DNA of 64,000 nt from Chryseobacterium sp. SSA4.19 (GTDB lineage: Bacteria; Bacteroidota; Bacteroidia; Flavobacteriales; Weeksellaceae). The position numbers were made by a program, and so were the translations under genes. The stretch spans positions 1 to 64,000 of the forward strand of contig NZ_JAKVIP010000021.1 in assembly GCF_022601875.1 (NCBI RefSeq), read 5' to 3'. Shown piece by piece: positions 1 to 9,193 of this stretch (position 1 is the first letter of the stretch; each line of letters opens with the position of its first letter). A model generated the notes under the pieces. It was not told the origin of the DNA. It searched no databases and saw only the letters and a program-made list of their open reading frames with translations.

Positions 1-63
1 TTATTTTTGAAGAAAGGCTCAGATTATAAAATCTAAGCCCTGACTTTTTAACTTACACACTTT

Positions 64-342
64 GTGGGAGAGTGTCATAAAATGCAGTTTCTGGTTCCTG
101 AAAACGGAGTTCTGGCCAAACCAGATAATTTCAAAACAGATCATATGAATCTTGGATTCTCATTAGGTGTTCAATACAGGTGTTTCAGACGTTTTCTTTT
201 AGCATTAGAGTACCAGCAGCATACAATGAGAAACGTTTCTTTAAAAAACAGCAGTTTGGATTTTGACATCTTTAAGACGAGTAATACCTTTGCAGAAAGA
301 AAAATAAGTTTCGGAATTTCCTATATTATTTCCGGAAACTGA
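64..342 (+). pseudogene. C-terminal remnant of an outer-membrane beta-barrel protein
   Basis: About 85-92 residues (GTG at 64 or ATG at 82) end in alternating hydrophobic/aromatic strands (LGFSLGVQYR, KISFGISYII) typical of the last strands of Bacteroidota small beta-barrel proteins. A whole barrel of this family is normally 180-250 residues, so only the C-terminal part is here. Upstream in the same frame there are stops at 34-36 and 49-51, and the first 11 codons of the window are open in this frame, so the N-terminal part is either broken or lies outside the window. No signal peptide. The family assignment rests on strand pattern only. Confidence 0.35.
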
Positions 343-366
343 TTTAAGTAAGTAAGCAGCCAATAC

Positions 367-1335
367 ATGATCTATTTTAAATTTCCATTCGACGAAAAAC
401 TGTATTCAACAGACGAAAATTCTTATGAAAACCATGTAAGCTTTCATTCTTTTGACGGCTTGAGCAAAGTAAACTGTAATGGGAAAATTACAGAAATCAC
501 CTCTGAGAGTTTTGAAGAAACAATAATTCCAAGTGAGCTTTTACTGCCAGATCATACTCAATATACTGCTGAAACAAAAGATGGATACATCCATAATCTG
601 CATCAGGTAATTGATGTGATAAAAGAAAACAAGCTTCCCAAGCTGGTGTATTCAAGAAGAAAAATCTTCACAGATTTTAACGAGATTGATATAAAAGGAA
701 GCTTCAGGAACCTTTGCCGATCTTATCCTAATGCTTTCAGGTATCTGTTAATCAACGGCGAAAATTCATGGATGGGAGCTTTTTCAGAGGTTTTAGGCAG
801 GTTTAATAAAAACACCCATGATTTTGAAACAATGAGTCTTGCAGGAACGCTTCCTGTATCGGAAAATTGGTCAGAAAAAGAAATTGAAGAACAAAAACCG
901 GTAACCGATTACATCCGGAATATTTTAAGCCATTTTACGGAGAATGCTGAAGAATCTGAAACATATGACCATATTTCAGGAAATATAAAACACCTCAGGA
1001 CCGATTTTAAAGCTAAAATAAACCCTGAAGATCTGGACAGCCTTATTCAGGAGCTCCATCCAACACCTGCTGTCTGCGGAATCCCTAAAAAACTATGCAA
1101 GGAAAACATCCAAAACCTGGAAAAATATCCTCGGGAGTTATATGCGGGATACATTAAAATAGAAGCTGAAGATACCGTTCATTATTTTGTAAATCTGCGT
1201 TGCTGCAAACTATATCATAATTCCGTTCATGCATTTGTCGGAGGAGGCATTACCGCTCAGAGTGACCCTGAAAAGGAGTGGATCGAAACAGAGCTTAAAT
1301 CTGAAGCAGTTCTTAAAAACCTTGAAATTTTATAA
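367..1335 (+). CDS. menF: Isochorismate synthase (chorismate-binding enzyme), menaquinone pathway
   Basis: Converts chorismate to isochorismate, probably the first committed step of menaquinone synthesis in the cytoplasm; menC of the same pathway lies at 27.5-28.5 kb. Seen: a 322-residue chorismate-binding fold with the lysine of the base motif (K92, before LVYSRR), the acid-glutamate/LAGT motif (E154, LAGT 158-161), HPTPAVCGIP (231-240), RELYAGYI (256-263) and the metal/substrate loop GGGITAQSDPEKEWIETE (292-309). It is shorter than E. coli MenF (431 residues) because the N-terminal part is reduced, as is usual in Bacteroidota. A siderophore-type EntC role is the alternative, but no siderophore genes are nearby. 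Confidence 0.88.
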   Translation: MIYFKFPFDEKLYSTDENSYENHVSFHSFDGLSKVNCNGKITEITSESFEETIIPSELLLPDHTQYTAETKDGYIHNLHQVIDVIKENKLPKLVYSRRKIFTDFNEIDIKGSFRNLCRSYPNAFRYLLINGENSWMGAFSEVLGRFNKNTHDFETMSLAGTLPVSENWSEKEIEEQKPVTDYIRNILSHFTENAEESETYDHISGNIKHLRTDFKAKINPEDLDSLIQELHPTPAVCGIPKKLCKENIQNLEKYPRELYAGYIKIEAEDTVHYFVNLRCCKLYHNSVHAFVGGGITAQSDPEKEWIETELKSEAVLKNLEIL

Positions 1336-1380
1336 TCAAACTATATACTCAACTGTCGTTCAATATGAAATCAATAAAAA

Positions 1381-1405
1381 AACCTCTTTCCTATAGAAAG
1401 AGGTT
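1381..1405. terminator. Bidirectional Rho-independent terminator
   Basis: A perfect 10-bp inverted repeat (AACCTCTTTC / GAAAGAGGTT) with a 5-base loop, A-rich on one side and T-rich on the other, sits between the convergent genes ending at 1335 and 1424. Confidence 0.8.
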
Positions 1406-1423
1406 TATAATAGTTGATTAAAT

Positions 1424-1618
1424 TTATTTTTTAACACCTATCCTACTCCATGTATCCATTACAAAAAGTAAAATAAGACCTATAACTGCTGAAGCGATTG
1501 AAAATACAAACTTCAGGTTATCTTCAGACAAAATATCCGTTTGCCAGTCTAAAGCATAAAGATTGATGGCAATAAAAACGATAAACAGTATTAAAAATAC
1601 TTTATAAAACTTCTGCAT
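1424..1618 (-). CDS. Small two-helix membrane protein, unknown function
   Basis: 64 residues with two predicted membrane segments (about 7-23 and 37-55), a short acidic loop between them and a basic C-terminal end (RIGVKK). It starts with ATG only 5 bases after the marC stop codon, so it is probably cotranscribed with marC. No catalytic motif. The function is unknown and I do not recognise the family. Confidence 0.6.
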   Translation of the reverse strand: MQKFYKVFLILFIVFIAINLYALDWQTDILSEDNLKFVFSIASAVIGLILLFVMDTWSRIGVKK

Positions 1619-1623
1619 AATGC

Positions 1624-2226
1624 TTAAAAATTAATATAATTCTGTACCAGTTGGGCAAAATTCGCGGTAAACAATTTAATGGAAATCGCTAATAAGATGA
1701 TCCCGAAAACCTTTTGCAGGATGGCCAATGTAGCCTCTCCCATTTTATTTTCCAGCCACTTAGCTGATTTCAGCACCAAATATACAAAAATTGTATTGAG
1801 AATAATCCCAAAAATAATATTAATATCATGAAACTCAGCCCTGAGTGACAGCGTAGTTGTTAAAGTACCGGCTCCGGCAACCAACGGAAACGCAATAGGA
1901 ACAATGGAAGCGGCTTTGACTTCAGTTGTTTTATGGATCTCAATGCCCAGAATCATTTCAAGCGCGATCACAAAAATTACAAATGCCCCGGCTATAGCAA
2001 AAGAATTTACATCAACCCCGATCAGTTTCAGGATTTTATTACCGACAAAAAGAAAAACCATCATGATAAGACCTGCTGTAATAGAAGCTCTACCGGCCTC
2101 AATCTGTCCGAATTTTTGCTGTAAAGTTACTACAATAGGAACAGAACCGATAATGTCAATCACCGCAAAAAGTACCATAAAACAGGTAACAATTTCTTTT
2201 ATAGAAAAATCATTCAATATTTCCAT
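1624..2226 (-). CDS. MarC family integral membrane protein
   Basis: 200 residues with six hydrophobic segments, the length and topology of the MarC/UPF0056 family. It shows the family pattern DIIGSVPIV near the first helix and PLVAGAGTLTTTLSL in the middle. The biochemical role of MarC proteins is not established; the old link to multiple antibiotic resistance was not upheld. A TATTTTTG box (2252-2259, minus strand) lies 26 bases upstream of the ATG, suggesting transcription independent of the bat genes that precede it. Confidence 0.85.
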   Translation of the reverse strand: MEILNDFSIKEIVTCFMVLFAVIDIIGSVPIVVTLQQKFGQIEAGRASITAGLIMMVFLFVGNKILKLIGVDVNSFAIAGAFVIFVIALEMILGIEIHKTTEVKAASIVPIAFPLVAGAGTLTTTLSLRAEFHDINIIFGIILNTIFVYLVLKSAKWLENKMGEATLAILQKVFGIILLAISIKLFTANFAQLVQNYINF

Positions 2227-2251
2227 GCAACTGTAATTATTAATAATTTCG

Positions 2252-2259
2252 CAAAAATA
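2252..2259 (-). promoter_or_regulatory. -7 box for marC
   Basis: CAAAAATA on the plus strand, i.e. TATTTTTG reading towards marC. It matches the Bacteroidota TAnnTTTG consensus, 26 bases from the start codon. Confidence 0.5.
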
Positions 2260-2273
2260 TGAAAATAAACTGA

Positions 2274-4016
2274 TTATTTGCTAATCCGTGAATACAAATT
2301 AACAATTGATCTTAAAAGTTCCTCTATGCCTTCAGAAGATTTTACCGGTGTATATTTCTCGATCTGGATTTTTTGTGACAGCGATGTATATTCCTCGGCA
2401 GTTGCAGCACCATGATTCATCTCCAAAAACTTTCTGAAATCCTGAACGGAAGCCTGTGAAAATTGTTTCCTCACTTGTGTTTCCAGCTCATCATACGTAC
2501 TAAAGAATTTCTGATACTCTTTATTATCCTTAAGATTTTCCAGGTAACTGAAATATTCATACACATCGGTTTTCTGCCGTTCTCTGATCTCTTCTTCTGT
2601 TTCAGATACTGAGCCTAATGATTTTAAAGGTATATTATTTTTAATTAACAGACGCTTTTTTTGCCAATTTTTAAATAGCATATACGCTAAAAATAAAGCA
2701 AGCAGGATCAGAAAATTAATCAGAAGAATATTCCAATGGAATTTAGTTTTTTCTTTTACTTTAAAAGAAGTGGTTTTCAATACAGGTGTATTTACCGTTT
2801 CCAGTAAAGTATTGGTATATTCATTTACTTTTTCCACTGTTGTTCTGGCATCCATGATCTCCTGGTGAGAAAATGCATTAACCGATAATGTTTTCTCTCC
2901 GAGATCCACATATTCTTTACTTAGCGGATTGAAAAATGCAAAATGTTCTGTTTTAATAGAAATTGCACCAGTTTTCTTAGGGATGATGATATAATTGGCT
3001 GTTATTTCCCCTTTCATTCCTTTTATTCCTGTTACAACTTTAGAAGTAATTTTTGGTGCGAAGACGTCATAATCAGCTGAGGCAGCAATTTTCGGGAGTT
3101 CAAGATTTTTAAGGTTTCCTTCTCCGCTTACTTTCACCAAAACATTCATCGGTTTTTTAACCTCTGCTTTCTCTTTAGAAGCATTGACGAATTTTACCTT
3201 AAAATTTCCGACCGCATTTTTAAAACATTCCGGCGCATCTTCAGGAAGCTTTCTAACATTGATTTTTACCTTATTGGAAACAATCCTGCTCTTCCCGGAA
3301 AAAGAATTCACTGATGCCGAAACTCCCGGCACTTCCACGTATCCGGCCTCATTGGGAAATACCATAAAAACAGCTAAAACCTGCGATGCCATATTTGCAT
3401 AATCAGAAGACGGATCGATTTCAGATTTCGTAAAACTTACCGGGTACACATTAAGATTGTCCTGCTCGGGAAGATGAATATTTTTCACCTTTCTGAAGTT
3501 ATCCATATTTTTTGAATATACTTTCAGAACAGCAATGGTAGGCTGATCCTGATAAACCTCACGGTCCTCAATCTCCATGTTGAGGTACACGTCTTTTGAG
3601 GTATTTGATGTTAGTGATTTTCTGTCAGTATCCTTTATAAAAAGTTCAAACGGTTCCGTTTTATAGATCTTATTATTAACTGTTACCAGGAATGAACCGA
3701 CTTTTACTTTTCCTTTCTGCTTTGGTTCAAGAGCTATTCTGGTTATGTATTGTGAGATTACAGTATTGGTCTCAGGATCTACATATCCGTTGCTCATCGA
3801 GCCACTTCCGATAATATTAAATTTGGATAAATCCGGTGAGCGCAAAGGTGTTTGCTGGGCATATTCCTCACCATTCATTTCGAGAACGACGGTAAGGTTA
3901 ATAATTTCTTTTCCGTTGTAGGTGCTTCTATCAGGATTTACAAAAATATTGACCTGCCCGTAAGAAATTACGGATATAAAAAGGAATATTATGTAAATGT
4001 ATCTGCTCTGCATCAC
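2274..4016 (-). CDS. batD: BatD protein (aerotolerance operon)
   Basis: 580 residues: signal peptide (1-20, ending SYGQ), a long periplasmic region of beta-sandwich repeats (about 21-430), one membrane helix (about 440-465) and a cytoplasmic tail with charged helices. This is the BatD architecture. Bat proteins are membrane-anchored complexes tied to MoxR ATPases and to oxygen or stress tolerance in Bacteroidota; the exact activity is unknown. Its ATG overlaps the batC stop by 4 bases (ATGA), so the two are translationally coupled. It is the last bat gene here; no batE follows. Confidence 0.85.
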   Translation of the reverse strand: MMQSRYIYIIFLFISVISYGQVNIFVNPDRSTYNGKEIINLTVVLEMNGEEYAQQTPLRSPDLSKFNIIGSGSMSNGYVDPETNTVISQYITRIALEPKQKGKVKVGSFLVTVNNKIYKTEPFELFIKDTDRKSLTSNTSKDVYLNMEIEDREVYQDQPTIAVLKVYSKNMDNFRKVKNIHLPEQDNLNVYPVSFTKSEIDPSSDYANMASQVLAVFMVFPNEAGYVEVPGVSASVNSFSGKSRIVSNKVKINVRKLPEDAPECFKNAVGNFKVKFVNASKEKAEVKKPMNVLVKVSGEGNLKNLELPKIAASADYDVFAPKITSKVVTGIKGMKGEITANYIIIPKKTGAISIKTEHFAFFNPLSKEYVDLGEKTLSVNAFSHQEIMDARTTVEKVNEYTNTLLETVNTPVLKTTSFKVKEKTKFHWNILLINFLILLALFLAYMLFKNWQKKRLLIKNNIPLKSLGSVSETEEEIRERQKTDVYEYFSYLENLKDNKEYQKFFSTYDELETQVRKQFSQASVQDFRKFLEMNHGAATAEEYTSLSQKIQIEKYTPVKSSEGIEELLRSIVNLYSRISK

Positions 4017-4750
4017 CAGTCTTTCTCGTTGCTTTCAGGCATCGAATAAGAATTTTTATTTAAAATTCTTTTGGCTGTTTCTTTCTCTTTGTCGCTTACT
4101 TTATTGAGTATTTGATTTTCAAGTCCTTTTGGGATTCTGCCTTCATTATTCGACTTTTGGTTTGGATCGCTTCCCTGGCCTTTGCCTTGGTTCTGCTGTC
4201 CTTGTCCCTGATCTTTCTGGTCTTTCGGACCTCCTTTCTGATCATCATTCTGCTGATCCTTACCTCCGCCTCCTTTACCGGAGTTATTTTGCTTCTGTTG
4301 CTTCTGTTGGTTTTCTTTTTCTTTCAGCTTTGCAATTTCATAATTCTTTCTGGTAGCTTCGCTGTAGGGATTTTGTTTTAGGGACTGTTTGTAAAATTCC
4401 GCTGCCTTTTCAGGCTGTTTCGTCTGCATGTATGAATTTCCCAGGTTATGAAGGGCTGCAGATTTATCGGAAAGGGTCTGGGAAAACCGTTGCGCCTTCT
4501 CAAACTCTACCTTCGCTTCTTCGTATTTCTTGCTTTTATATAATGCATTTCCCAAATTATAATGTGCTGTAAAATCTTTATCATTGGTTTTTAAAGCTTC
4601 CAGATACTTGGCAGAAGCTCCATCATAATCTTTACCATTGAATTTTTCATTGCCTTCATACACAAGTGTCCTGTAGTTTTTCTGCCCAAACAGAAAACCT
4701 GAACTTGTAAAAGCAATAATAAACGATAAAAAAAAGATTTTAGTATTCAT
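4013..4750 (-). CDS. batC: BatC, tetratricopeptide repeat protein
   Basis: 245 residues: signal peptide (about 1-22), three TPR units (about 26-145; AHYNLGNALYKSKKYEEA and LHNLGNSYMQTKQPEKAAEF are clear copies), then a low-complexity Gln/Lys/Gly/Asp linker (about 150-205) and a short conserved end. This matches BatC, a scaffold for the BatA/BatB complex. It lies between batB and batD, with 95 bases separating it from batB. A TAATTTTG box (4757-4764, minus) sits only 6 bases before the ATG, which would give a leaderless or nearly leaderless secondary transcript. Confidence 0.82.
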   Translation of the reverse strand: MNTKIFFLSFIIAFTSSGFLFGQKNYRTLVYEGNEKFNGKDYDGASAKYLEALKTNDKDFTAHYNLGNALYKSKKYEEAKVEFEKAQRFSQTLSDKSAALHNLGNSYMQTKQPEKAAEFYKQSLKQNPYSEATRKNYEIAKLKEKENQQKQQKQNNSGKGGGGKDQQNDDQKGGPKDQKDQGQGQQNQGKGQGSDPNQKSNNEGRIPKGLENQILNKVSDKEKETAKRILNKNSYSMPESNEKDW

Positions 4751-4756
4751 CTAATG

Positions 4757-4764
4757 CAAAATTA
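4757..4764 (-). promoter_or_regulatory. Possible internal -7 box for batC-batD
   Basis: CAAAATTA on the plus strand equals TAATTTTG on the minus strand. It is very close to the batC ATG at 4750, so any transcript would be nearly leaderless. Weak on its own because no clear -33 element is seen. Confidence 0.3.
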
Positions 4765-4845
4765 TTCCTTTATATGTTAATAAACAGCGCCTTATTTGTT
4801 AAAGTTGGGTTAAAGTATTGCGGTAATCAGGGCATTAATCATAGC

Positions 4846-5853
4846 TTAAATATTTAAATCTCTTTTAGGATTAAAAATATAAATCAGCATGAAGAAAAAT
4901 ATGGAAACCGCTAGAAAATACTGATAATAATGGTTAGCATTCTGCGATTTTACCAAAGTTTCTGAAGATCCCATTTTCTTCTGCAATGCGTCAATGATCT
5001 GAGTCGGAGCTTCATTGATGTTATTCCCGTCAATATATGTTCCTCCCGTAGCTTCTGCCATTTTTTTCAATGCGGAAGTCTGCCTCCTGGAAATTACGGT
5101 TTGTCCTGAAACATCTGTTTTATAGCCCATTAACTGGCCAAACTGATATTCGGGAATAGGAGCGCCTTCATCAGATCCTATCCCTACGGAAGTGATCATA
5201 ATTCCTTCTTTGTCAGCCAATTTTACAGCTGCCTCATCATTGCCTTCATTATCTTCCCCATCACTTAACAGCACGACCTTCCTGGCATTTTTACTTACAT
5301 TTTTAAATTTATCTGAAGCAATCTTCATGGCGTTCAGGAAATCAGTTCCCTGAATCTGCATCGTATTTGTTTCAATTCCGCCGATATAGGTTTCTGCTGA
5401 ATTATAATCCGTAGTCAGCGGCATAATGGAACTTGCCTGTCCTGCAAAAATTACGATGCCCACCTTATCATTTTTCATCTTCTGCATCGTCTGAATCATC
5501 AGGTTTTTAGCTTCTGTCAGACGACTTGGATTAATATCTTCCGAATTCATTGAATTGGAAACATCCAGCATAAAAATGACATTATTCAATTTTTGATTGG
5601 TTTTAATTTCTTCAGATCCACTAAGCAGATCAATAATTGAAAAAATTAAAAATAAAGTGGCCAATATATATAAAACCGGAAAAAATTTGGTAAAGCCCGA
5701 TTTTTTCTCAAATAAATGCTCATGAAACTGTGCATCAGCAAAAATCTGCCTCTTTTTATTTTTCCATTTCAGATAACGGACAAGAAAGACAGCCAACAGC
5801 GGTAAAAGCAGCAACAGCAATACATACCAATAATTTCCCAAATACCAATCCAT
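4846..5853 (-). CDS. batB: BatB, membrane-anchored von Willebrand A protein
   Basis: 335 residues: two N-terminal membrane helices (about 9-27 and 57-77), a VWA domain (about 90-280) with the MIDAS metal motif DVSNS (97-101) and LSDGEDNEG later, and a C-terminal helix (about 312-328). This is the BatB arrangement. Its start overlaps the batA stop by one base, so the two are coupled. The VWA domain should bind a divalent cation and mediate protein contacts in the envelope. The BatB/BatA split follows gene order. Confidence 0.86.
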   Translation of the reverse strand: MDWYLGNYWYVLLLLLLPLLAVFLVRYLKWKNKKRQIFADAQFHEHLFEKKSGFTKFFPVLYILATLFLIFSIIDLLSGSEEIKTNQKLNNVIFMLDVSNSMNSEDINPSRLTEAKNLMIQTMQKMKNDKVGIVIFAGQASSIMPLTTDYNSAETYIGGIETNTMQIQGTDFLNAMKIASDKFKNVSKNARKVVLLSDGEDNEGNDEAAVKLADKEGIMITSVGIGSDEGAPIPEYQFGQLMGYKTDVSGQTVISRRQTSALKKMAEATGGTYIDGNNINEAPTQIIDALQKKMGSSETLVKSQNANHYYQYFLAVSIFFFMLIYIFNPKRDLNI

Positions 5854-6845
5854 CAGCTTAAAATTTTATAAAACACCCACCTTAATAATGCATCTATGAA
5901 CAGAACCCCTAAAGCAATCCACAGAAAAATCTTAAAATATTCCTGATAATTAAACAGCCTGGATACTTTCACATCTGATTTTTCCAGCCGGTTGATTTCA
6001 TCATACACTTCTTCCAGGCTGCTGTTGGAAGTTGCCCTGAAATATTTACCACCGGTCATCTGGGCCACTTCCCTGAGAACAGGCTCATCAATCTTCACTT
6101 CTGTTTCTGTAAAAACCAAATCTCCAAAGATATCGGTCTGAGTAGGCATTAAAGCATATCCGTTCGTTCCGATTCCGATAGAATATACTTTTATATTGTT
6201 ATTTTTTGCCAGTTCCGCAGCAATAGCAGGCGGCATGGCATTTTCAATGGTGTTGACACCATCGGTCATCAAAATAATAATCTTACTTTTTGCCTTGCTG
6301 TTCTTCAGGTGATTGACAGCAACAGATAATCCTTCACCAATCGCCGTGCCCGGTTCCAATTCCAAAGGATTGAGGTTCTGAAGTTCATCCACAACCACCT
6401 GATGGTCGGATGTTACGGGAACCTTTGTAAAGGCTTCTCCTGAATATGTTACCAAACCGATTCTGTCATTCGGACGCTTTTCTACAAATTTGATCGCAAT
6501 GTTCTTTAGAGCTGTCAAACGGTCAGGAGTCAGATCTTTTGCGAGCATACTCAGCGAAACGTCTACAGAAAGCATAATATCAATTCCTTTTGTATCGTCC
6601 CTATCCTGGGAAACAGTAAAAGTCCTTGGTCTTGCCATTGCAATAATCAGCGCAGAAAGAATGATATATTTTGATATTTTAAGGAAAAACATCACCATAT
6701 GTATTCCGCTGCTGTCAGCCATATTCTTAACAGTTGGCACTTTGATCCCTTTTCTTTTCTGTATACTTATATCCCTGAACAATAAAGGAATAAACAATAC
6801 GAAAAGTAACAAAAACCACGGACTGTAAAATTCAAAATCAAACAT
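5853..6845 (-). CDS. batA: BatA, membrane-anchored von Willebrand A protein
   Basis: 330 residues: N-terminal membrane helices (about 8-22 and 56-72), a VWA domain with MIDAS DVSLS (95-99) and the downstream acidic motif LMTDGVN, and a C-terminal helix (about 305-327). Its ATG overlaps the end of the upstream gene by 8 bases. It is paralogous to BatB. The operon order MoxR, DUF58, BatD-like, BatA, BatB, BatC, BatD is that of many Bacteroidota. Confidence 0.86.
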   Translation of the reverse strand: MFDFEFYSPWFLLLFVLFIPLLFRDISIQKRKGIKVPTVKNMADSSGIHMVMFFLKISKYIILSALIIAMARPRTFTVSQDRDDTKGIDIMLSVDVSLSMLAKDLTPDRLTALKNIAIKFVEKRPNDRIGLVTYSGEAFTKVPVTSDHQVVVDELQNLNPLELEPGTAIGEGLSVAVNHLKNSKAKSKIIILMTDGVNTIENAMPPAIAAELAKNNNIKVYSIGIGTNGYALMPTQTDIFGDLVFTETEVKIDEPVLREVAQMTGGKYFRATSNSSLEEVYDEINRLEKSDVKVSRLFNYQEYFKIFLWIALGVLFIDALLRWVFYKILS

Positions 6846-7734
6846 CTTTCCTCAGATTTTCAAATTCAAGATCTTTCGATGATCTTTTTACAAAATTTCT
6901 GATGTCCGCAAAATCTTTTTCCATCGTCTGCTGATCCGGGAATGTTTTTGCAAATTTCACCAGGTCACCTCTTACAAATACCTCTTCCACTACTTTTTCG
7001 TTCTCCTGAGAGATGGTGTTGTTTTTCTTCATCAGATCAACTAAATCATCAGTCAGCAAAACGTCGGCAGGCAGGCGGTACTGTTTCGCAATAAATTTTC
7101 TGGAAATATCTATCAGCTCCACGTAGAATGAACGATAGTCGCCACTTTCCACATATTTTTTCTTTTTAAGGGAATCCAGCTCCTTTAAGGTCTGATTGGT
7201 TGCCACAACAGGTGAATCTTTTGATTTCCTCCCATGTTTTATAAACATAAAAATAGCGATAATCAGTGCGATTACTGCAATTGCTGCGAGAATATAAAAC
7301 TTATAGAGTTGCCAGTAGTCTGTTACTTCCAGCTTTACCTCTTTGTTATTCATGATATCATTAATCGGATCCGTCTTTTGAGCGGTATTGATCACTTCAA
7401 TTTCATAAGGAATGGTTTTTAATATTTTTCCTCCAACCTTAAATTCAAGTTCCGGAATGGTAAATTTACCTTCATCAAATACAGCAAAATCAATCCTTCT
7501 GTAATAAACCTCCTGAGTCTGTGCAATACTGTCTTTAACCTCTTCGAAATGAAAAGGAAGAAGTTCATTTTCAGGAGCGGCAGAAACTTTTTCATGATGA
7601 AGATTATTAATCGTTACAACGATGTGGTTGACTTCTCCCAAAGCAATGGTTTTCTTCTCAACACTGGAAGAAAGGATCTGTGAAAAAGCATTTGCACAGA
7701 TTAAAAAACAAAATATAAAGAGTATTTTTTTCAA
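6838..7734 (-). CDS. BatD-like membrane protein of the MoxR/Bat operon
   Basis: 298 residues: signal peptide (1-18, ending ANAFSQ), a periplasmic beta-domain (about 19-130), one membrane helix (about 145-165) and a cytoplasmic helical domain. It resembles a shortened BatD/DUF4381-type protein that commonly sits between the DUF58 gene and batA. Its role is presumably structural in the Bat complex; nothing catalytic is visible. Confidence 0.65.
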   Translation of the reverse strand: MKKILFIFCFLICANAFSQILSSSVEKKTIALGEVNHIVVTINNLHHEKVSAAPENELLPFHFEEVKDSIAQTQEVYYRRIDFAVFDEGKFTIPELEFKVGGKILKTIPYEIEVINTAQKTDPINDIMNNKEVKLEVTDYWQLYKFYILAAIAVIALIIAIFMFIKHGRKSKDSPVVATNQTLKELDSLKKKKYVESGDYRSFYVELIDISRKFIAKQYRLPADVLLTDDLVDLMKKNNTISQENEKVVEEVFVRGDLVKFAKTFPDQQTMEKDFADIRNFVKRSSKDLEFENLRKDV

Positions 7735-7813
7735 TTTTATAATTGTTCAAAGTTTAAGATTCGAAAATTAAAGTTTGAAACCAGTTTCTAAGATCTGATG
7801 TCCGGCTTCTGAT

Positions 7814-8677
7814 TTATTTTTTCTGAAAATAATTATACAGGAGTCTCGAGTAATCCGAACCTGTATTGATATTTATAAAACTTGCTGAGCTATTGGCAAA
7901 ATCTTCTTCCAGAGCTTTTAACTTCTGCTTCTGAGCCTCTGCAAAAGTATATCTCCAGCGCGCGCTGGAAGTATTAGCCCAAACCTGTCTTCCTGTCTCG
8001 GCATCATAAAGTAACGTATATCCCACATCAGGAATTTCATTGTCTTTTTCGTCAAAAACCCGCATTCCAAGCAGCTGATGTTTCTTAGAAGCCACTCTAA
8101 GCATTTTAGAATCATAATCATCTTCAAAGTCTGAGAATAGGAAAACAAGTGATTTTTTTTTAAAGATTCCCATCATGTATTCCAATGCCTTATCCATCTT
8201 GGATTCTGCAGGAACATAGGCCGCCGTAAGGATATTGCTGATGATGGAAAGAATATGCTTCCTTCCTTTTTGTGGCGGTATTACTTTATACACTTTATCG
8301 GCAAATAAAATCAATCCCACTTTATCATTATTGCCCGCTGCCGAAAAGCCTAAGCTTGCCGCAATTTCTGCTACGTATTCCCTCTTAAGCTGGTTCTTTG
8401 TCCCATAGTCCATTGAAGCGGAAATATCTACCATCAACATCATCGTCAATTCCCTCTCTTCTTCCATCACCTTTACAAACGGTTCACGGAAACGTGCTGT
8501 CTTGTTCCAGTCAATCCTCCGGATTTCATCTCCGAACTGATATGGACGAACTTCTGAAAAAGTCATTCCCTGGCCTTTAAAAGCGCTGTGATACTGTCCC
8601 ATTAAAGTAGCTTCCGTCTTTTTACGGGTACGTATTTCGATCTGCTTTACTTTTTTTACAATATCTTTTATCTGCAT
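7814..8677 (-). CDS. DUF58 domain protein of the MoxR/Bat operon
   Basis: 287 residues, soluble, with the DUF58 signature RPYQFGDEIRRIDWNKTAR (44-62) followed by a degenerate VWA-type fold carrying DISAS (84-88) and FLFSDFEDD. DUF58 proteins accompany MoxR ATPases almost universally and are thought to be their partners. It has no membrane helix, unlike many longer DUF58 proteins. A TAAATTTG box at 8708-8715 lies 31 bases upstream of the ATG, so the DUF58-bat segment may have its own promoter in addition to readthrough from moxR. Confidence 0.85.
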   Translation of the reverse strand: MQIKDIVKKVKQIEIRTRKKTEATLMGQYHSAFKGQGMTFSEVRPYQFGDEIRRIDWNKTARFREPFVKVMEEERELTMMLMVDISASMDYGTKNQLKREYVAEIAASLGFSAAGNNDKVGLILFADKVYKVIPPQKGRKHILSIISNILTAAYVPAESKMDKALEYMMGIFKKKSLVFLFSDFEDDYDSKMLRVASKKHQLLGMRVFDEKDNEIPDVGYTLLYDAETGRQVWANTSSARWRYTFAEAQKQKLKALEEDFANSSASFININTGSDYSRLLYNYFQKK

Positions 8678-8707
8678 TTTCTTAGATTGCGTATCTCTTT
8701 AGACTTT

Positions 8708-8715
8708 CAAATTTA
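8708..8715 (-). promoter_or_regulatory. -7 box upstream of the DUF58 gene
   Basis: CAAATTTA on plus is TAAATTTG on minus, a full TAnnTTTG match in the 60-base gap between the GNAT gene and the DUF58 gene. Confidence 0.45.
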
Positions 8716-8737
8716 ACTTCGTAATCCATCTTCTGAC

Positions 8738-9193
8738 TTATTGAAAGCCGATGGAAACATTAAGCCATTCATCATCGAATTTCGGATTGTATTTTTTGTA
8801 AAAGTTAATAGCTGATTCATTCCAGTTCAAAACCTGGAAAACCATGCCGCTGTATTGATTTGATTTCCCATATTCCAATGTTGCTTCAAATAATTTTTTC
8901 CCGATCTGCTTTCCTCTTAATTTTTCCGTAACGACAAGATCTTCCAAATATAATCTCCGCCCTTTCCAGGTTGAATACCGGTCATAATATAACGAAATCC
9001 CGACAATACTTCCGTTTATCTCAGCAACAAATGCTCCCCATACCGGCGAATTTCCGAATCCATCCTCAACAAATTGTTCCAGCGTTAAAGTAACTTCATG
9101 CAAAGCTTTCTCATAATCAGCAAGCTCTTTAACCAGCTCCAGCATGGCAGCACAATCTTCATAAACTGCCTTTCTGATTAATACCTCGTCCAT
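8738..9193 (-). CDS. GNAT acetyltransferase, diamine/thialysine acetyltransferase type
   Basis: 151 residues of the GNAT fold: N-terminal ELADYEKALHEV helix typical of the spermidine/spermine (SAT1/SAT2) and thialysine acetyltransferase group, LYLEDLVVTEKLRGKQIGKKLF covering the acetyl-CoA loop (RGKQIG), and NESAINFYKKY near the end with the conserved tyrosine. Probable reaction: acetyl transfer from acetyl-CoA to a small amine. Its ATG overlaps the moxR stop by one base. It is an unusual insertion in the moxR-DUF58 pair. The substrate cannot be read from the sequence. Confidence 0.78.
   Translation of the reverse strand: MDEVLIRKAVYEDCAAMLELVKELADYEKALHEVTLTLEQFVEDGFGNSPVWGAFVAEINGSIVGISLYYDRYSTWKGRRLYLEDLVVTEKLRGKQIGKKLFEATLEYGKSNQYSGMVFQVLNWNESAINFYKKYNPKFDDEWLNVSIGFQ

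Noticed and set aside
4112..4381. Hydrophobic open frame opposite batC
   Set aside because: It is the antisense of the low-complexity Gln/Lys linker of BatC.
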